A stretch of DNA of 64,000 nt from Haematobia irritans (Eukaryota; Arthropoda; Insecta; Diptera; Muscidae): positions 65,728,891-65,792,890 of the forward strand of contig NC_134398.1 of NCBI RefSeq assembly GCF_050003625.1, given 5' to 3'. Positions 22,197 to 32,335 of the stretch are shown here, piece by piece. The position numbers and the translations under genes are program-made. The notes below the pieces were generated by a model. The model did not search any database. It was not told the origin of the DNA and was given only the letters and a program-made list of their open reading frames with translations. The first letter of the stretch is position 1; each line of letters opens with the position of its first letter.

Positions 22197-23180
22197 TTAT
22201 TCAACATAGTTCCCTTCAAGAGCGATACAACGATTATAACGACCTTCCAACTTTTTGATACCATGTTGGTAGTACTCCTTCGGTTTTGCCTCAAAATAGG
22301 CCTCAGTTTCGGCGATCACCTCTTCATTGCAGCCAAATTTTTTCCCTGCGAGCATCCTTTTGAGGTCTGAGAACAAGAAAAAGTCGCTGGGTGCCAGATC
22401 TGGAGAATACGGTGGCAATTCGAAGTCCAATTCATGAATTTTTGCCATCGTTCTCAATGACTTGTGGCACGGTGCGTTGTCTTGGTGGAACAACACTTTT
22501 TTCTTCTTCATATGGGGCCGTTTTGCCGCGATTTCGACCTTCAAACACTCCAATAACGCCATATAATAGTCACTGTTGATGTTTTTTCCCTTCTCAAGAT
22601 AATCGATAAAAATTATTCCATGCGCATCCCAAATAACAGAGGCCATTACTTTGCCAGCGGACTTTTGATTATTTCCACGCTTCGAAGACGGTTCACCGGT
22701 CGCTGTCCACTCAGCCGACTGTCGATTGGACTCAGGAGTGTAGTGATGGAGCCATGTTTCATCCATTGTCACATATCGACGGAAAAACTCGTGTGTATTA
22801 CGAGTTAACAGCTGCAAACACCGCTCAGAATCATCAATACGTTGTTGTTTTTGGTCAAATGTGAACTCGCGACCAACACATTCCTTTGATATCTTTAATT
22901 CCTCTGCTATCTCGATCAACTTCATTTTACGGTCATTCAAAATCATTTTGTGGATTTTTTTGATGTTTTCGTCGGTAACCACCTCTTTCGGGCGTCCACT
23001 GCGTTCACCGTCCTCCGTGCTCATTTCACCACGCTTGAATTTTGCATACCAATCAATTATTGTTGATTTCCCTGGGGCAGAGTCCGGAAACTCATTATCA
23101 AGCCAATTTTTTGCTTCCACCATATTTTTCCCCTTCAGAAAACAGTATTTTATCAAAACACGAAATTCCTTTTTTTCCAT
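22197..23180 (-). CDS. Himar1-like mariner transposase, two in-frame deletions
   Basis: A 327-residue uninterrupted frame beginning MEKKEFRVLIKYCF, the usual start. N-terminal helix-turn-helix region residues 1-105, catalytic D140 (VTMDETWLHHY), D234 (HQDNAPCH) and D266 (PDLAPSDFF). The family spacing between the last two is 34; here it is 31, because three residues present in copy 2 (LPH before PPYSP) are missing. A further 18 residues after KECVG, covering most of the WVPREL linker, are missing too; copy 2 retains them. 327 plus 21 equals 348, the usual Himar1 length. Open but probably inactive. Function if intact: cut-and-paste transposition at TA. Confidence 0.85.
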   Translation of the reverse strand: MEKKEFRVLIKYCFLKGKNMVEAKNWLDNEFPDSAPGKSTIIDWYAKFKRGEMSTEDGERSGRPKEVVTDENIKKIHKMILNDRKMKLIEIAEELKISKECVGREFTFDQKQQRIDDSERCLQLLTRNTHEFFRRYVTMDETWLHHYTPESNRQSAEWTATGEPSSKRGNNQKSAGKVMASVIWDAHGIIFIDYLEKGKNINSDYYMALLECLKVEIAAKRPHMKKKKVLFHQDNAPCHKSLRTMAKIHELDFELPPYSPDLAPSDFFLFSDLKRMLAGKKFGCNEEVIAETEAYFEAKPKEYYQHGIKKLEGRYNRCIALEGNYVE

Positions 23181-23307
23181 TTTTTCACAATAAGAAAAGT
23201 TGCTTCACAAAAGACGCTCTATCTCACAAACTACTTGACTTACAGACGTCAAATTTTGACACGAATCATTTGAAGGTTGGTACTATATAAAAATAATATG
23301 CATTTAA

Positions 23308-23944
23308 AGGGCACTTTATACGGTCGGATAAACCCTGCGACACAACACGTTGCGGCGACAAATCCGATTGTGTAAGGTCGTGTTCGGCTGTCGCGGGGAC
23401 GTGTTGGCATAAAATCAAAACAACTTTGATTTTTTCTGGTTGGGTGGTACAAATCATTGAGTGTAAGGGGATGTTCGACAAACATTATCAAAGACAAATT
23501 TATTTTTACATTAAAAACAGGCATTTCTGCAATGAAACTAATGATGGATCGCCAATTCTGGTTGAAAAATTAAAGAAATACATAAATCTAAACCAGTATT
23601 GTGGCAAAAACATGGAAAAATTCTACTTCCAATCAATGGGATACCAGGCGACAAGTATTTTAAATTCATCAAGTAATTTGTAATATATTAAATGTGGATT
23701 ACTTGAGGAATCATTGTTTTGACACATATACCAGGATTTTTTTTATTATTTTCTTCCATTTTTTCAGTAAAAAATGGTTTCACCCATAAATCTTCGTACA
23801 ACTTCATTGTTTGTTTATGCTTCTTCTTATTTTTTCATGTTGTCATCACATTTGTTCGTGCAGTGTAAGGGCAAAACTTGAACGAACACACAACAAATAG
23901 ACGAACCTCTGTCGGAGTGTTTATCCGACCGTCTAAGGTCCGCT
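23308..23944. mobile_element. 637-bp TIR element inside Himar1-like leader
   Basis: Absent from copy 2 of the mariner, whose leader reads GCTAGTATTAAATGCATATT without a break. Here the insert has inverted ends AGGGCACTTTATACGGTCGG and AGCGGACCTTAGACGGTCGG (right end inverted), sharing ACGGTCGGATAAAC. Any target duplication is only 2-3 bp (AA or TAA). A frame at 23426-23683 (85 residues, containing NRHFCNETNDG) has no recognisable motif. Superfamily undetermined. Confidence 0.6.
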
Positions 23945-24277
23945 CAATACTAGCGACGCCATCTATGTGTTATACCGGAGACTTATCAGCCAACCTGTTA
24001 TACAATACAAGCATATAATACGAGACAAACAAAAAAACAAGTATATTAGGCCGTAAGTTCGGCCAGGCCGAATCTTATGTACCCTCCACCATGGATTGCG
24101 TAGGAACTTCTACTAAAGGCTGTCATCCACAATCGAATTACTTGGGTTGCGATAACACTTGCCGATGGCAAGGTATCGTAAAACTTTTAACACTGTCTTC
24201 TAAATTGTAAGTTAGCCCATACGGGGTATATATTAAACAAAAAAAGGCCGATTAAATACGTATATAATATAGTTTGA

Positions 24278-24650
24278 CAAAATTTTCTATAGAAATGAAA
24301 ACTTGACAAAATTTTCTATAGAAATAAAATGTTGACAAAATTTTCTATAGAAATAAAAACTTGACAAAATTTTCTATAGAAATAAAATGTTGACAAAATT
24401 TTCTATGGAAGTAAAATGTTGACAAAATTTTGTATAGAAATAAAATGTTGACAAAATTTTCTACAGAAATAAATTTTTTACAAAATTTTCTATAAAAATA
24501 AAATTTTGACAAAACTTTCTATGGAAATAAAATTTTGACAAACATTTCTATAGAAATAAACCTTTGACAAAACTTTCTATAGAAATGAAATTTTGACACA
24601 ACTTTCTATAGTAATAAAATTTGAGAAAATTTTCTATGGAAATAAAGTTT
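24278..24650 (+). repeat. 27-29-bp AT subrepeats of R element
   Basis: About thirteen copies of TTGACAAAATTTTCTATAGA followed by AATAAAA variants. The centre TTTCTATAGAAA is palindromic. The same block, inverted, is at 17880-18190 in the antisense R copy; R4, R6 and R8 lack it, so two structural classes of R exist in this window. Confidence 0.75.
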
Positions 24651-24789
24651 AGGTAGATTATTTTTGGCGATATGGACCAATTTTTGTGTAATAAGTCATC
24701 GGCTATATATAACTAAAGACCGATATTGACCAATTTTTACATGGCTGTTAGAGGCCATATATTGACAAAATGTACCAAATTTCAACCGC

Positions 24790-25700
24790 ATCGGATGACT
24801 TTTGCTATATATAATTATGGACCGATATGGACCAATTTTTGCATGGTTGTTAGATACCATATACTAACACCATGTACCAAATTTCAACTGGATCGGATGA
24901 ATTTCGCTCCTCCAAGAGGCTCCTGAGGTCAAATCTGGGGATCGGTTTATATGGGAGCTATATATAATTATGAACCGATATGGACCAATTTTTGCATGGT
25001 TGTTAGAGACTATATACTAACACCACGTACTAAATTTCAATTGGGTCGGATGAATTTTGCTCCTCCAAGAGGCTCCGGAGTTCAAATCTGGGGATCGGTT
25101 TATATGGGAGCTATATATAATTATGAACCGATATGGACCAATTTTTGCACGGTTGTTAGAGGCCGTATACTAACATCAGGTACCAAATTTCAACAGGATC
25201 GGATGAATTTTGCCCCTCCAAGAGGCTCCGGAGGTCAAATCTGGGGATCGGTTTATATGGGGGCTATATATAATTATGGACCGATATGGACCAATTTTTG
25301 CATGGTTGTTAGAGACCGTATACTAACATCAGGTACCACATTTCAACCGGATCGGATGAATTTTTCCCCTCCAAGAGGCTCCGGAGGTCAAATCTGGGGA
25401 TCGGTTTATATGGGGGCTATATATAATTATGGACCGACATGGACCAATTTTTGCATGGGTATTAGAGACCGTATACTAAGACCACGTACTAAATTTCAAC
25501 CGGATCGGATGAATTTTGCTCCTCCAAGAGGCTCCGGAGGTCAAATCTGGGGATCGGTTTATATGGGAGCTATATATAATTATGGACCGATATGGACCAA
25601 TTTTTGCATGGTTGTTAGAGGCCGTATACTAACATCAGGTACCAAATTTCAACCGCATCGGATGAATTTTGCTGCTCCGGGAGGCTCCCCAAGCCAAATT
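24790..25700 (+). repeat. 153-bp tandem array of R element
   Basis: ATCGGTTTATATGGG recurs at 24941, 25094, 25247 and onward at 153-bp steps. Each unit contains ATCGGT ... ACCGAT about 30 bp apart (potential hairpin), TTTTTGCATGGTTGTTAGA, AAATTTCAACCGGATCGGAT and CCTCCAAGAGGCTCCGGAGG, the last partly self-complementary. Confidence 0.85.
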
Positions 25701-26399
25701 GGGGGATCGGTTTATATGGGGGCTATACGTAAACGTGGTCCGATATGGCCGATTTTCAATACCATCCGACCTACATCAATAACAACTACTTGTGCCAAGT
25801 TTCAAGTCGATATCTTGTTTCGTTCGGAAGTTAGCGTGATTTCCACAGACGGACGGACAGACGGACAGACGGACGGACGGACGGACATGCTTAGATCGAC
25901 TCAGAATTTCACCACGACCCAGAATATATATACTTTATGGGGTCTTAGAGCAATATTTCGATGTGTTACAAACGGAATGACAAAGTTAATATACCCCCAT
26001 CCTATGGTGGAGGGTATAACAAAACATAACGTTTGAAGGCAACTCGTATATTTGCTCTGTTTGAATTTTTCAGTACAGTTTGAGTCGCGGTCGTGATTCG
26101 AAGATTACACTAGTTTACACTGAAAATGTGAACACTATTCATAAAATAAATGTAATATTTTTTTGTGTACTTTAAGCAATACAAAAATGTCATGTATAAT
26201 GTCATAATATGGAAGTTGGTATGCCACAACTTTGTCATTGTGTTTGTAGCGAGTGGAAAGTACATATTCCGAGTTGATATCTGTCTGCTCATCCGTCCCT
26301 CTGTTTAAATCACACAGACTTCTAAATGAAACAAGCTTTCGGTTTTGAAACATAATATTCGCAGCTGTTATTGATGGTCGGATGTATTTGAGAGATCGG

Positions 26400-26780
26400 A
26401 GGGTATTGAATATGGGTCATTTTTGAGAATAGCCCCCATGTAAAACGATCCTCAAATTTTTCTTACAGAGACTCTTGGAGGAACAAATTTCATACGACCT
26501 AGTTGAAATTGTGTTCGTGATGTTAGGTTATTTATAGTGGCAGCTTGGTATTTCAGTCTCACTGAGACTATTCAGACCATTGTGATATCACAAGTGGTGA
26601 ACTTCACTCTTATTATTAAGCTACTGCAATAATAACTACTTGTGCAAGGTTTGAAGTCGATCTATTGTTTTGTCAGACGGACGAATGGAAAAGAAGAACC
26701 TACTCAGATGATTACCACAACCAAAAATATATATACTTCATGAGACCTGATAACAATATTTTCAGTTGCAAGAAATACAA
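26400..26780. repeat. Decayed R fragments around a LINE/SINE tail
   Basis: 26400-26515 looks like an antisense R unit (AGCCCCCATGTAAAACGATC, TCTTGGAGGAACAAATTTCA). 26523-26625 is the shared LINE/SINE 3' tail, antisense (GTTAGGTTA, then AGTGGCAGC, GAGACTATTCAGACCATTGT). 26630-26770 is a plus-strand R 3' tail (AACTACTTGTGCAAGGTTTG, AATATATATACTTCATG). The opposite orientations of the two R pieces imply at least two events. 26023-26399 and 26781-27000 show nothing clear. Confidence 0.5.
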
Positions 26781-27009
26781 TATAAATACTACTACTATAT
26801 ACGAAATCTTCATGTGTTGAAATGCTAATGTAAATCTGATGAAATTTGCCGCGAAGGTGGTCAAGCCAATATTTTCCATATTTTGTTTTGGCAACACTCA
26901 TTTAAATAGCTGGCGCACTTTTTTTGTTTTATTTCACAGTTAAGCCTCCTCAGTTTGGTCTATAATATAAACAAAAATCTTACAGTATCGGATATTATTA
27001 TCAAAATGC

Positions 27010-27640
27010 ATGTACTGCTAACAAAGTTCATCGCGCGCTTCTTATCGAAAAAAAATGTGTTCGGCGACTAACGTTATTTTTGGCTCAAAGGGAACGTAAA
27101 TAAGCAGAATTGTTTATTTTAGAGTGAAGATCAGTCAGAAGCATTGCAAAATACACCCAGAAAAATTCACAGTGTAATGCGGTTTATAAGCTAGAGGCAT
27201 CATTGCCTCGTACTTCTAATTTTGACCACTACAGTGAGATGATATTCTACTTTTTTGTCCAAAATGTAACAGCTTGACTTGCATGACAAGTGGTATCAAC
27301 ACGACGATGCCACATCCCACAGAGTACGAGTAGTTATTGAGAGGCGAGTTCGGTGAACATTTTATTTCACCTTCGGAGCCGGCAAATTGGCCGCCTAGAT
27401 CATGCGATTTAAAGCCTTTAGACTATTTTTGTGGTGCTATGTTAGAGTTCATGTCTAAACAGACGAGCCCGGTTCAATTGACGTTTTGGAAGACAAGCTT
27501 GGAGCATTTATTCGCGATATATCCAAAATCTTGAAAAGAGTATTCCCAAATTAGACTAAGCGGATTTGGGACGAATCCGCCGACAAAATTTGCATGAAAT
27601 AATCTTACTGTCCGATTCAAATAAAGATTTCATCCATTTT
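27010..27640 (+). pseudogene. Old DD41D mariner transposase relic
   Basis: Recognisable pieces: VNKQNC-like (about 27100), WYQHDDATSH (27289), FGEHFISPSEPANWPPRSCD and LKPLDYF (27345-27430), and a C-terminal QNLHEIIL-like segment (about 27580). It is related to the copies at 29978, 42416 and 56060 but has many stops and indels. The third catalytic Asp (LKPLD) is visible and the second is in HDDATSH. Ends not found. Confidence 0.6.
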
Positions 27641-28188
27641 TCTGAATTTTATATGTTTATTTATTATTTTTTTTTTTTTTGAATGTTCCTATATCTCTTC
27701 AGAAATCAACCTTTATTATTAATAAACTATAAACCATGTCTAAAACTCTTTGCATTATTTTCCACAAGCCTTCATTAAGAACTCCTTAATTGCTCAAAAC
27801 AGACAACAAAGTAATGTATCATACTCCATACCTAACCTAATCTAACTACGACATGAGAATGGATCAATCCTAGCACGGGTACAGGACTCGTCCCTGGTAT
27901 GTATGGACAAACCCAAAGACTTGCCAATACGCATGGAAAGGCCGGTTACTTTACCATGCACTCAGAGAAGAGTGAACCCTTTAGCGAGTTATTTTTAACT
28001 AACCAGTGTTAATTTTGAACTTCGTAACTATGTCGCTAAAGAAGCATGTACCCATAGTAAGTTCAACATTTTCCTATAGGTTAGTAATTTGTTTTAACTT
28101 TTGTCAAGCACAAATTTAACTGTTCAGAAGTAAAAAATTAACATTTTAAACGGAAAAAATTAATGTTCTGGATTTCCTAGACCACATG

Positions 28189-28817
28189 CACTGAAAAATA
28201 TATTGTCGTGAGGTCAAAGATTTCATGTCTTTAAAATACAAATGTAAATTTTGCTTAGCATAGAAGACACATTTCTCTAATATAAAGTTTTTCTTCTTGT
28301 CCAAAAGTCGATAAACTTTTCAATGAAGTCGTATTGTCCTTATAATTAAGTGATTTGACCAAAAAAATGAGAATAATAACATGCAAGAAAACATTTTGGG
28401 CTTTGACCTTAGCCTTGACTTTAATAACTCAGAAAAATTCTTTAAAATTAATGAAATTGTGTTTAAATTTGTTGTTTTTTGCGTCTTGACTACAGAGCAA
28501 AAATCGTTCAAATATAGGACAAGTTTTTAAACACTTTATTTTAAAGACGTTTTTTACATACATAGCAAACATAGCATAATTTCTACTGGAAGTCGAGTCT
28601 GAATTTGGAAAATAAAGTCCTCGTTAACCCGGAAAAGTTAAGGACTTTGATGGCATATGAAGAAAACAAGCTGAAGAAATGAAAACCCAACTTTAAAGGA
28701 GAATTGTGTCTTAAAAGTATCCTTATTTGTATTCTCCGCTTCTTTGACTCGGAATCAATACCAAAATTGTTAAAGTAAAGACAAAATCTTTGGAACCGAG
28801 CATGATTTTTTTCAGTG
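28189..28817 (-). mobile_element. CACTG-ended MITE, copy 3
   Basis: 629 bp, inverted relative to copies 1 and 2: CACTGAAAAATATATTGTCG at the left, GATTTTTTTCAGTG at the right, with TG at 28187-28188 and 28818-28819. Collinear with the other copies throughout. Confidence 0.75.
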
Positions 28818-28821
28818 TGGT

Positions 28822-29040
28822 GGTGGAGCAAGGAGACCTCAAGGGGAGGATCGCCATTTCTACATGTCATATTATATTTAATACAAACTACTTACTCTTC
28901 TGTAGTACAAATCCTTTAGAATCATTTATTAGTGTTTATTTTTATCATTTTATAATTTTTTTCCTTTTGTCCGGACGGAGGATCGGATCGCGTGTCATCA
29001 GTTTTCTAACTAAACACACTATCCACTGGGCCACTTAGCT
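28822..29040 (-). mobile_element. tRNA-derived SINE, family 2, copy 1
   Basis: Minus strand starts AGCTAAGTGGCCCAGTGGAT, giving an A box (TGGCCCAGTGG). A degenerate B box follows (CGATCCGATCCTCC), then an AT-rich body with TTTGTACTACAGAAG. The body aligns with the plus-strand copy at 32141, so both belong to one family. It would be transcribed by RNA polymerase III if intact. The B box here is mutated. Confidence 0.55.
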
Positions 29041-29977
29041 CTTATACTCAGCAACAACCAAATGTGACTTTGTTTATTCTTTTCTTTCTTGGCTGCAGTC
29101 AGTCAACGGTGTCTATTTTTCGAAACACAACACGAGCATATGTTTCAGTGACGAACTATTGTATAGAAATAGATTAACTTAACGGTAGTTACAATTGATA
29201 TTCATCGTTAGTTTATTTATACTAAAAATGGAAATTTCGTGTCCAACTAGACTTCGTAATATTGCACAGTAAAAGTTCAATAACGCTGAGAAACTTCTTC
29301 GTACGTAATCCCTATTATTATATTTACTTCAGTCCATTTAAAAATGGCCGTAAGTTCAATTTACTTCCACTAAGTTAATTTTATTTATCAATAGTTAAAT
29401 TTAACTAACTGTGAGTAAAATTTTGAACTACTCAATATTATGGAATTTACTTGTAGTTACAACGTTCAATTTTCTGAGTGTGGGGGTTGTCATTGACGGA
29501 GTCAATTTACACTTTAAGACACGATTCGGACTTATTCCAAAGTACATGTCCTGGGACAGTATAGCAGAACCACTCTAGACCCAGGATATTTTTTGGAATA
29601 TATTGTATGTACACCCAAAAAAAAGTGACCACTTCTTTAAGTTAAAATGAACTCATTGTGAAGAAAGTTGAACTTCGTATAGCGCCAAAGACATTTTTAT
29701 TTGTTTGAACGATGTGATTTTCGTAGAAATTTAGTATAATGCATTCCATATTAGTTAACATTTTCCTATATTTATGTACCACTATACTACAGAATGAAAA
29801 AAATTAACTGATTTGAATTCATACACTGTTAGAAAAATATGTTTTTCATATGTTCCGATATAAACAAAATGTGTTTCGGGCACAATTTTGAAACACAATA
29901 TATTTAAGTGCAAACATGTAATGTTCCTAAACTAACACTAAATGTTTGGGACATCTATGTTAATATGTTAGAATATA

Positions 29978-30910
29978 AAGGGTGATTCTTTTGAGGTTAG
30001 GATTTTCATGCATTAGTATTTGACAGATCACGTGGGATTTCAGACATGGTGTCAAAGAGAAAGATGCTCAGTATGCTTTGACATTTCATCATGAATAGAC
30101 TTATTAACGAGCAACGCTTGCAAATCATTGAATTTTATTACCAAAATCAGTGGCAGAAAATCCGCTTTTTTATCGACAAATTTTGTTCAGGGATGAGGCT
30201 CATTTCTGGTTGAATGGCTACGTAAATAAGCAAAATTGCCGCATTTGGAGTGAAGAGCAACCAGAAGCCGTTCAAGAACTGCCCATGCATCCCGAAAAAT
30301 GCACTGTTTGGTGTGGTTTGTACGCTGGTGGAATCATTGGACCGTATTTTTTCAAAGATGCTGTTGGACGCAACGTTACGGTGAATGGCGATCGCTATCG
30401 TTCGATGCTAACAAACTTTTTGTTGCCAAAAATGGAAGAACTGAACTTGGTTGACATGTGGTTTCAACAAGATGGCGCTACATGCCACACAGCTCGCGAT
30501 TCTATGGCCATTTTGAGGGAAAACTTCGGAGAACAATTCATCTCAAGAAATGGACCGGTAAGTTGGCCACCAAGATCATGCGATTTGACGCCTTTAGACT
30601 ATTTTTTGTGGGGCTACGTCAAGTCTAAAGTCTACAGAAATAAGCCAGCAACTATTCCAGCTTTGGAAGACAACATTTCCGAAGAAATTCGGGCTATTCC
30701 GGCCGAAATGCTCGAAAAAGTTGCCCAAAATTGGACTTTCCGAATGGACCACCTAAGACGCAGCCGCGGTCAACATTTAAATGAAATTATCTTCAAAAAG
30801 TAAATGTCATGGACCAATCTAACGTTTCAAATAAAGAACCGATGAGATTTTGCAAATTTTATGCGTTTTTTTTAAAAAAAAAGTTATCAAGCTCTTAACA
30901 AATCACCCTT
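29978..30910 (+). mobile_element. DD41D mariner, family 2, copy A
   Basis: 933 bp, ends AAGGGTGATTCTTTTGAGG and (right) CAAATCACCCTT, TA at 29976-29977 and 30911-30912. The target reads TTAGAATATTATGTTTGG after removal, matching copy 1 of the host element. Transposase starts at 30093 (MNRLINEQRLQIIEFYYQNQ) and then jumps by deletion to the catalytic half. Confidence 0.85.
30093..30803 (+). pseudogene. DD41D transposase with N-terminal deletion and frameshift
   Basis: The first 20 codons from 30093 are in one frame; after the deletion junction near 30151 the rest (30150-30803, 217 residues) is in another. D15 (ILFRDEAHF; Ser of the usual SDE is Arg), D108 (WFQQDGATCH) and D150 (LTPLDYFLWG), spacing 41. 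The helix-turn-helix region is missing. The copy at 42416 has the same junction, so this deletion derivative has itself been amplified. Confidence 0.8.
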
Positions 30911-31948
30911 TATTATGTTTGGGGCATGAATGTTTCATAAAAATTATATGTGTGAATGCAAAAATATATAAATTTACAAATTTCGACTAAACATACATAT
31001 GTTGTGATATTTTATTTAAAGTGACAGAGAAAGAAATAGAGATGGAAACCGGGAGAGTTGACGAAAGATATCAACATAACACAGCGAAAGAATCAAAAGA
31101 CAACAATTTCTGTGAAACCGCTTGTACGTTGTTTCGGAAAACGGTTTTATGATCAGGCCAAAAATTTGATATGCTTAAGTCTAAATATTATTTAATTTGA
31201 ATAAAGAGAATGAACATTCGGAAACAAGAGAAGAGACATTTGAAAAACAAACAGAATATGTTTTCGCCTTGAGAGCAGCATTTTATGCATGTGTGGACAT
31301 GTGTTTTGTTTATCATTTTGGCATTATGGACACAATTTTCTTATTGGTTCGTTAAAAGAAATCAGGGGTCTTCATAAAAATAACGACAGGGCACTATACT
31401 CTTTGTAGAGTTGGGATAGTAAAATGAAATAAGGAGGAAATAGTGAAAAATTAGACAGTAAAATGTATAAAAACAAAGTTTAGTTCCTCTTTATCAATAA
31501 GTAGTCCACGAGGATTTGACGGACACCTTCAAATATAAAAGCGGGCATTATGTTCGAGTTTTGCAGCTAAAACAATTTAAAAAGTTTATTTTCTTTAAAA
31601 GGAATTATTAAAGAAAAATAAAATACATTTTAGAGCGATGGTGTTAAATGCTAGTAAAAAACTGTTCACGCCTAAATATATTTATGTTTATATTATAAAA
31701 TTATTTATGTATGTTTATACTCGACTCCACGTTCTTCTTTTGTTAGAGTTTTTGAATTCCTTCCAACAGTTTTTGTTACAAAATTGTTATTTTTGCAATA
31801 AAAAAATAATATTTATCCAAAAATCAGTCAATTTCGTTTATATCAAACACTGTTACTAACTATAAATCTTTAATAACCCACATTTCGAAGTTTCATTATA
31901 AAAATTTAATATAGTAAAAAAATAAATGTGTAAATTAAAAAAAAAAAA

Positions 31949-32030
31949 AGTGTTCGGTCGGAGTAGGGATTGAACCCACGACCCTTTGCATGCAAGGCAG
32001 ACATGCTAACCACTGCTCCACGTGGCAAAC
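31949..32030 (-). mobile_element. Solo tRNA-like SINE head ending in a T run
   Basis: Minus strand has TGGAGCAGTGGTTAGCATG (A box region) and GGGTTCAATCC (B box), nearly identical to the head of the SINE at 54381-54720, then GAACAC followed directly by a T run (31937-31949 as As). The SINE body is absent. Similar AAATGTGT and AAATGTAT lie just outside each end, a possible target duplication. It could be the trace of a terminated polymerase III transcript (inference). Confidence 0.5.
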
Positions 32031-32140
32031 AAATGTATGTTTCTGTTAAATAATGTTATGTTTGCATGGGCTCGTGGGCGCTGCAAACTATGCTATATAA
32101 ATGTAACTTATAACGATAATTATCTACTGGTGACTATAAC

Positions 32141-32335
32141 AGCTACGTAGCCCAGTGGATAGTGTGTTGGCTTACAAACTGTATGGTTCTCGGTTCGATT
32201 CTCCGTGCAGGGAAAGGTAAAATTTAAAAAAATTTATAAAAGTGAATAATTTCTTCAACATTATTTGTATTACAGAAAAAGGTGCCAAGAACTAAAATAT
32301 TTCGTGGAAGTGAAAATTACGAGTATGTTAGGGAA
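32141..32335 (+). mobile_element. tRNA-derived SINE, family 2, copy 2
   Basis: AGCTACGTAGCCCAGTGGAT then GGTTCTCGGTTCGATTCTCC: A box TAGCCCAGTGG, intact B box GGTTCGATTCT. Then an AT body with TTTGTATTACAGAAA, aligned with copy 1 at 28822-29040. The 3' boundary is uncertain. Confidence 0.55.

Larger units (their letters stand above)
22126..23998 (-). mobile_element. Himar1-type mariner, copy 1, with internal insert
   Basis: Inverted repeats ACAGATTGGCTGATAAGTCC (left) and its partner ending GACTTATCAGCCAACCTGT (right), flanked by TA at 22124-22125 and 23999-24000. Transposase 23180-22197 on the minus strand. The 5' leader between 23181 and 23998 is interrupted by a 637-bp element at 23308-23944. 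Ends and protein identify the irritans subfamily, whose type member came from Haematobia irritans. Confidence 0.85.
21866..24035 (+). repeat. Dispersed repeat split by Himar1-like element
   Basis: 21866-22125 plus 24001-24035 align with 40700-40940 (shared ACTGGTTTTCTC, AGCGTGAAAGAGC, ATGTATACAATACAA, TACGAGACAAA). In the 40.9-kb copy ATGTATACAATACAAACATA is continuous; here the mariner sits at the central TA. It gives a clean empty site for the mariner. Confidence 0.6.
24036..26022 (+). repeat. R-family element, complete copy
   Basis: 5' terminus AACAAGTATATTAGGCCG, a 15-bp palindrome TTCGGCCAGGCCGAA, then TACCCTCCACCATGG; 3' terminus CCTATGGTGGAGGGTATAAC, so CCCTCCACCAT is inverted near both ends. 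Between lie 27-29-bp subrepeats (24278-24650), six 153-bp units (about 24790-25700), a GGAC microsatellite (25851-25888) and a conserved 130-bp tail. The array is open on the plus strand from 24951 to 26036 because 153 is a multiple of three. I treat it as non-coding: other frames are open in sister copies and substitutions between units change many residues. Confidence 0.8.
27959..29480. mobile_element. CACTCAG-ended element, TG duplication
   Basis: Left end CACTCAGAGAAGAGTGAAC, right end (inverted) CACTCAGAAAATTGAACG, flanked by TG at 27957-27958 and 29481-29482. It carries the CACTG MITE copy 3 and a SINE. Both CACT-type ends and TG duplication match the CACTG MITE, so the two families may share a mobilising enzyme (inference). 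No transposase frame. Confidence 0.5.

Noticed and set aside
24951..26036. 361-codon plus-strand frame as a repeat protein gene
   Set aside because: It follows from a stop-free 153-bp repeat; sister arrays are open in several frames and on both strands, and the frame runs into a GGAC microsatellite and the R tail.
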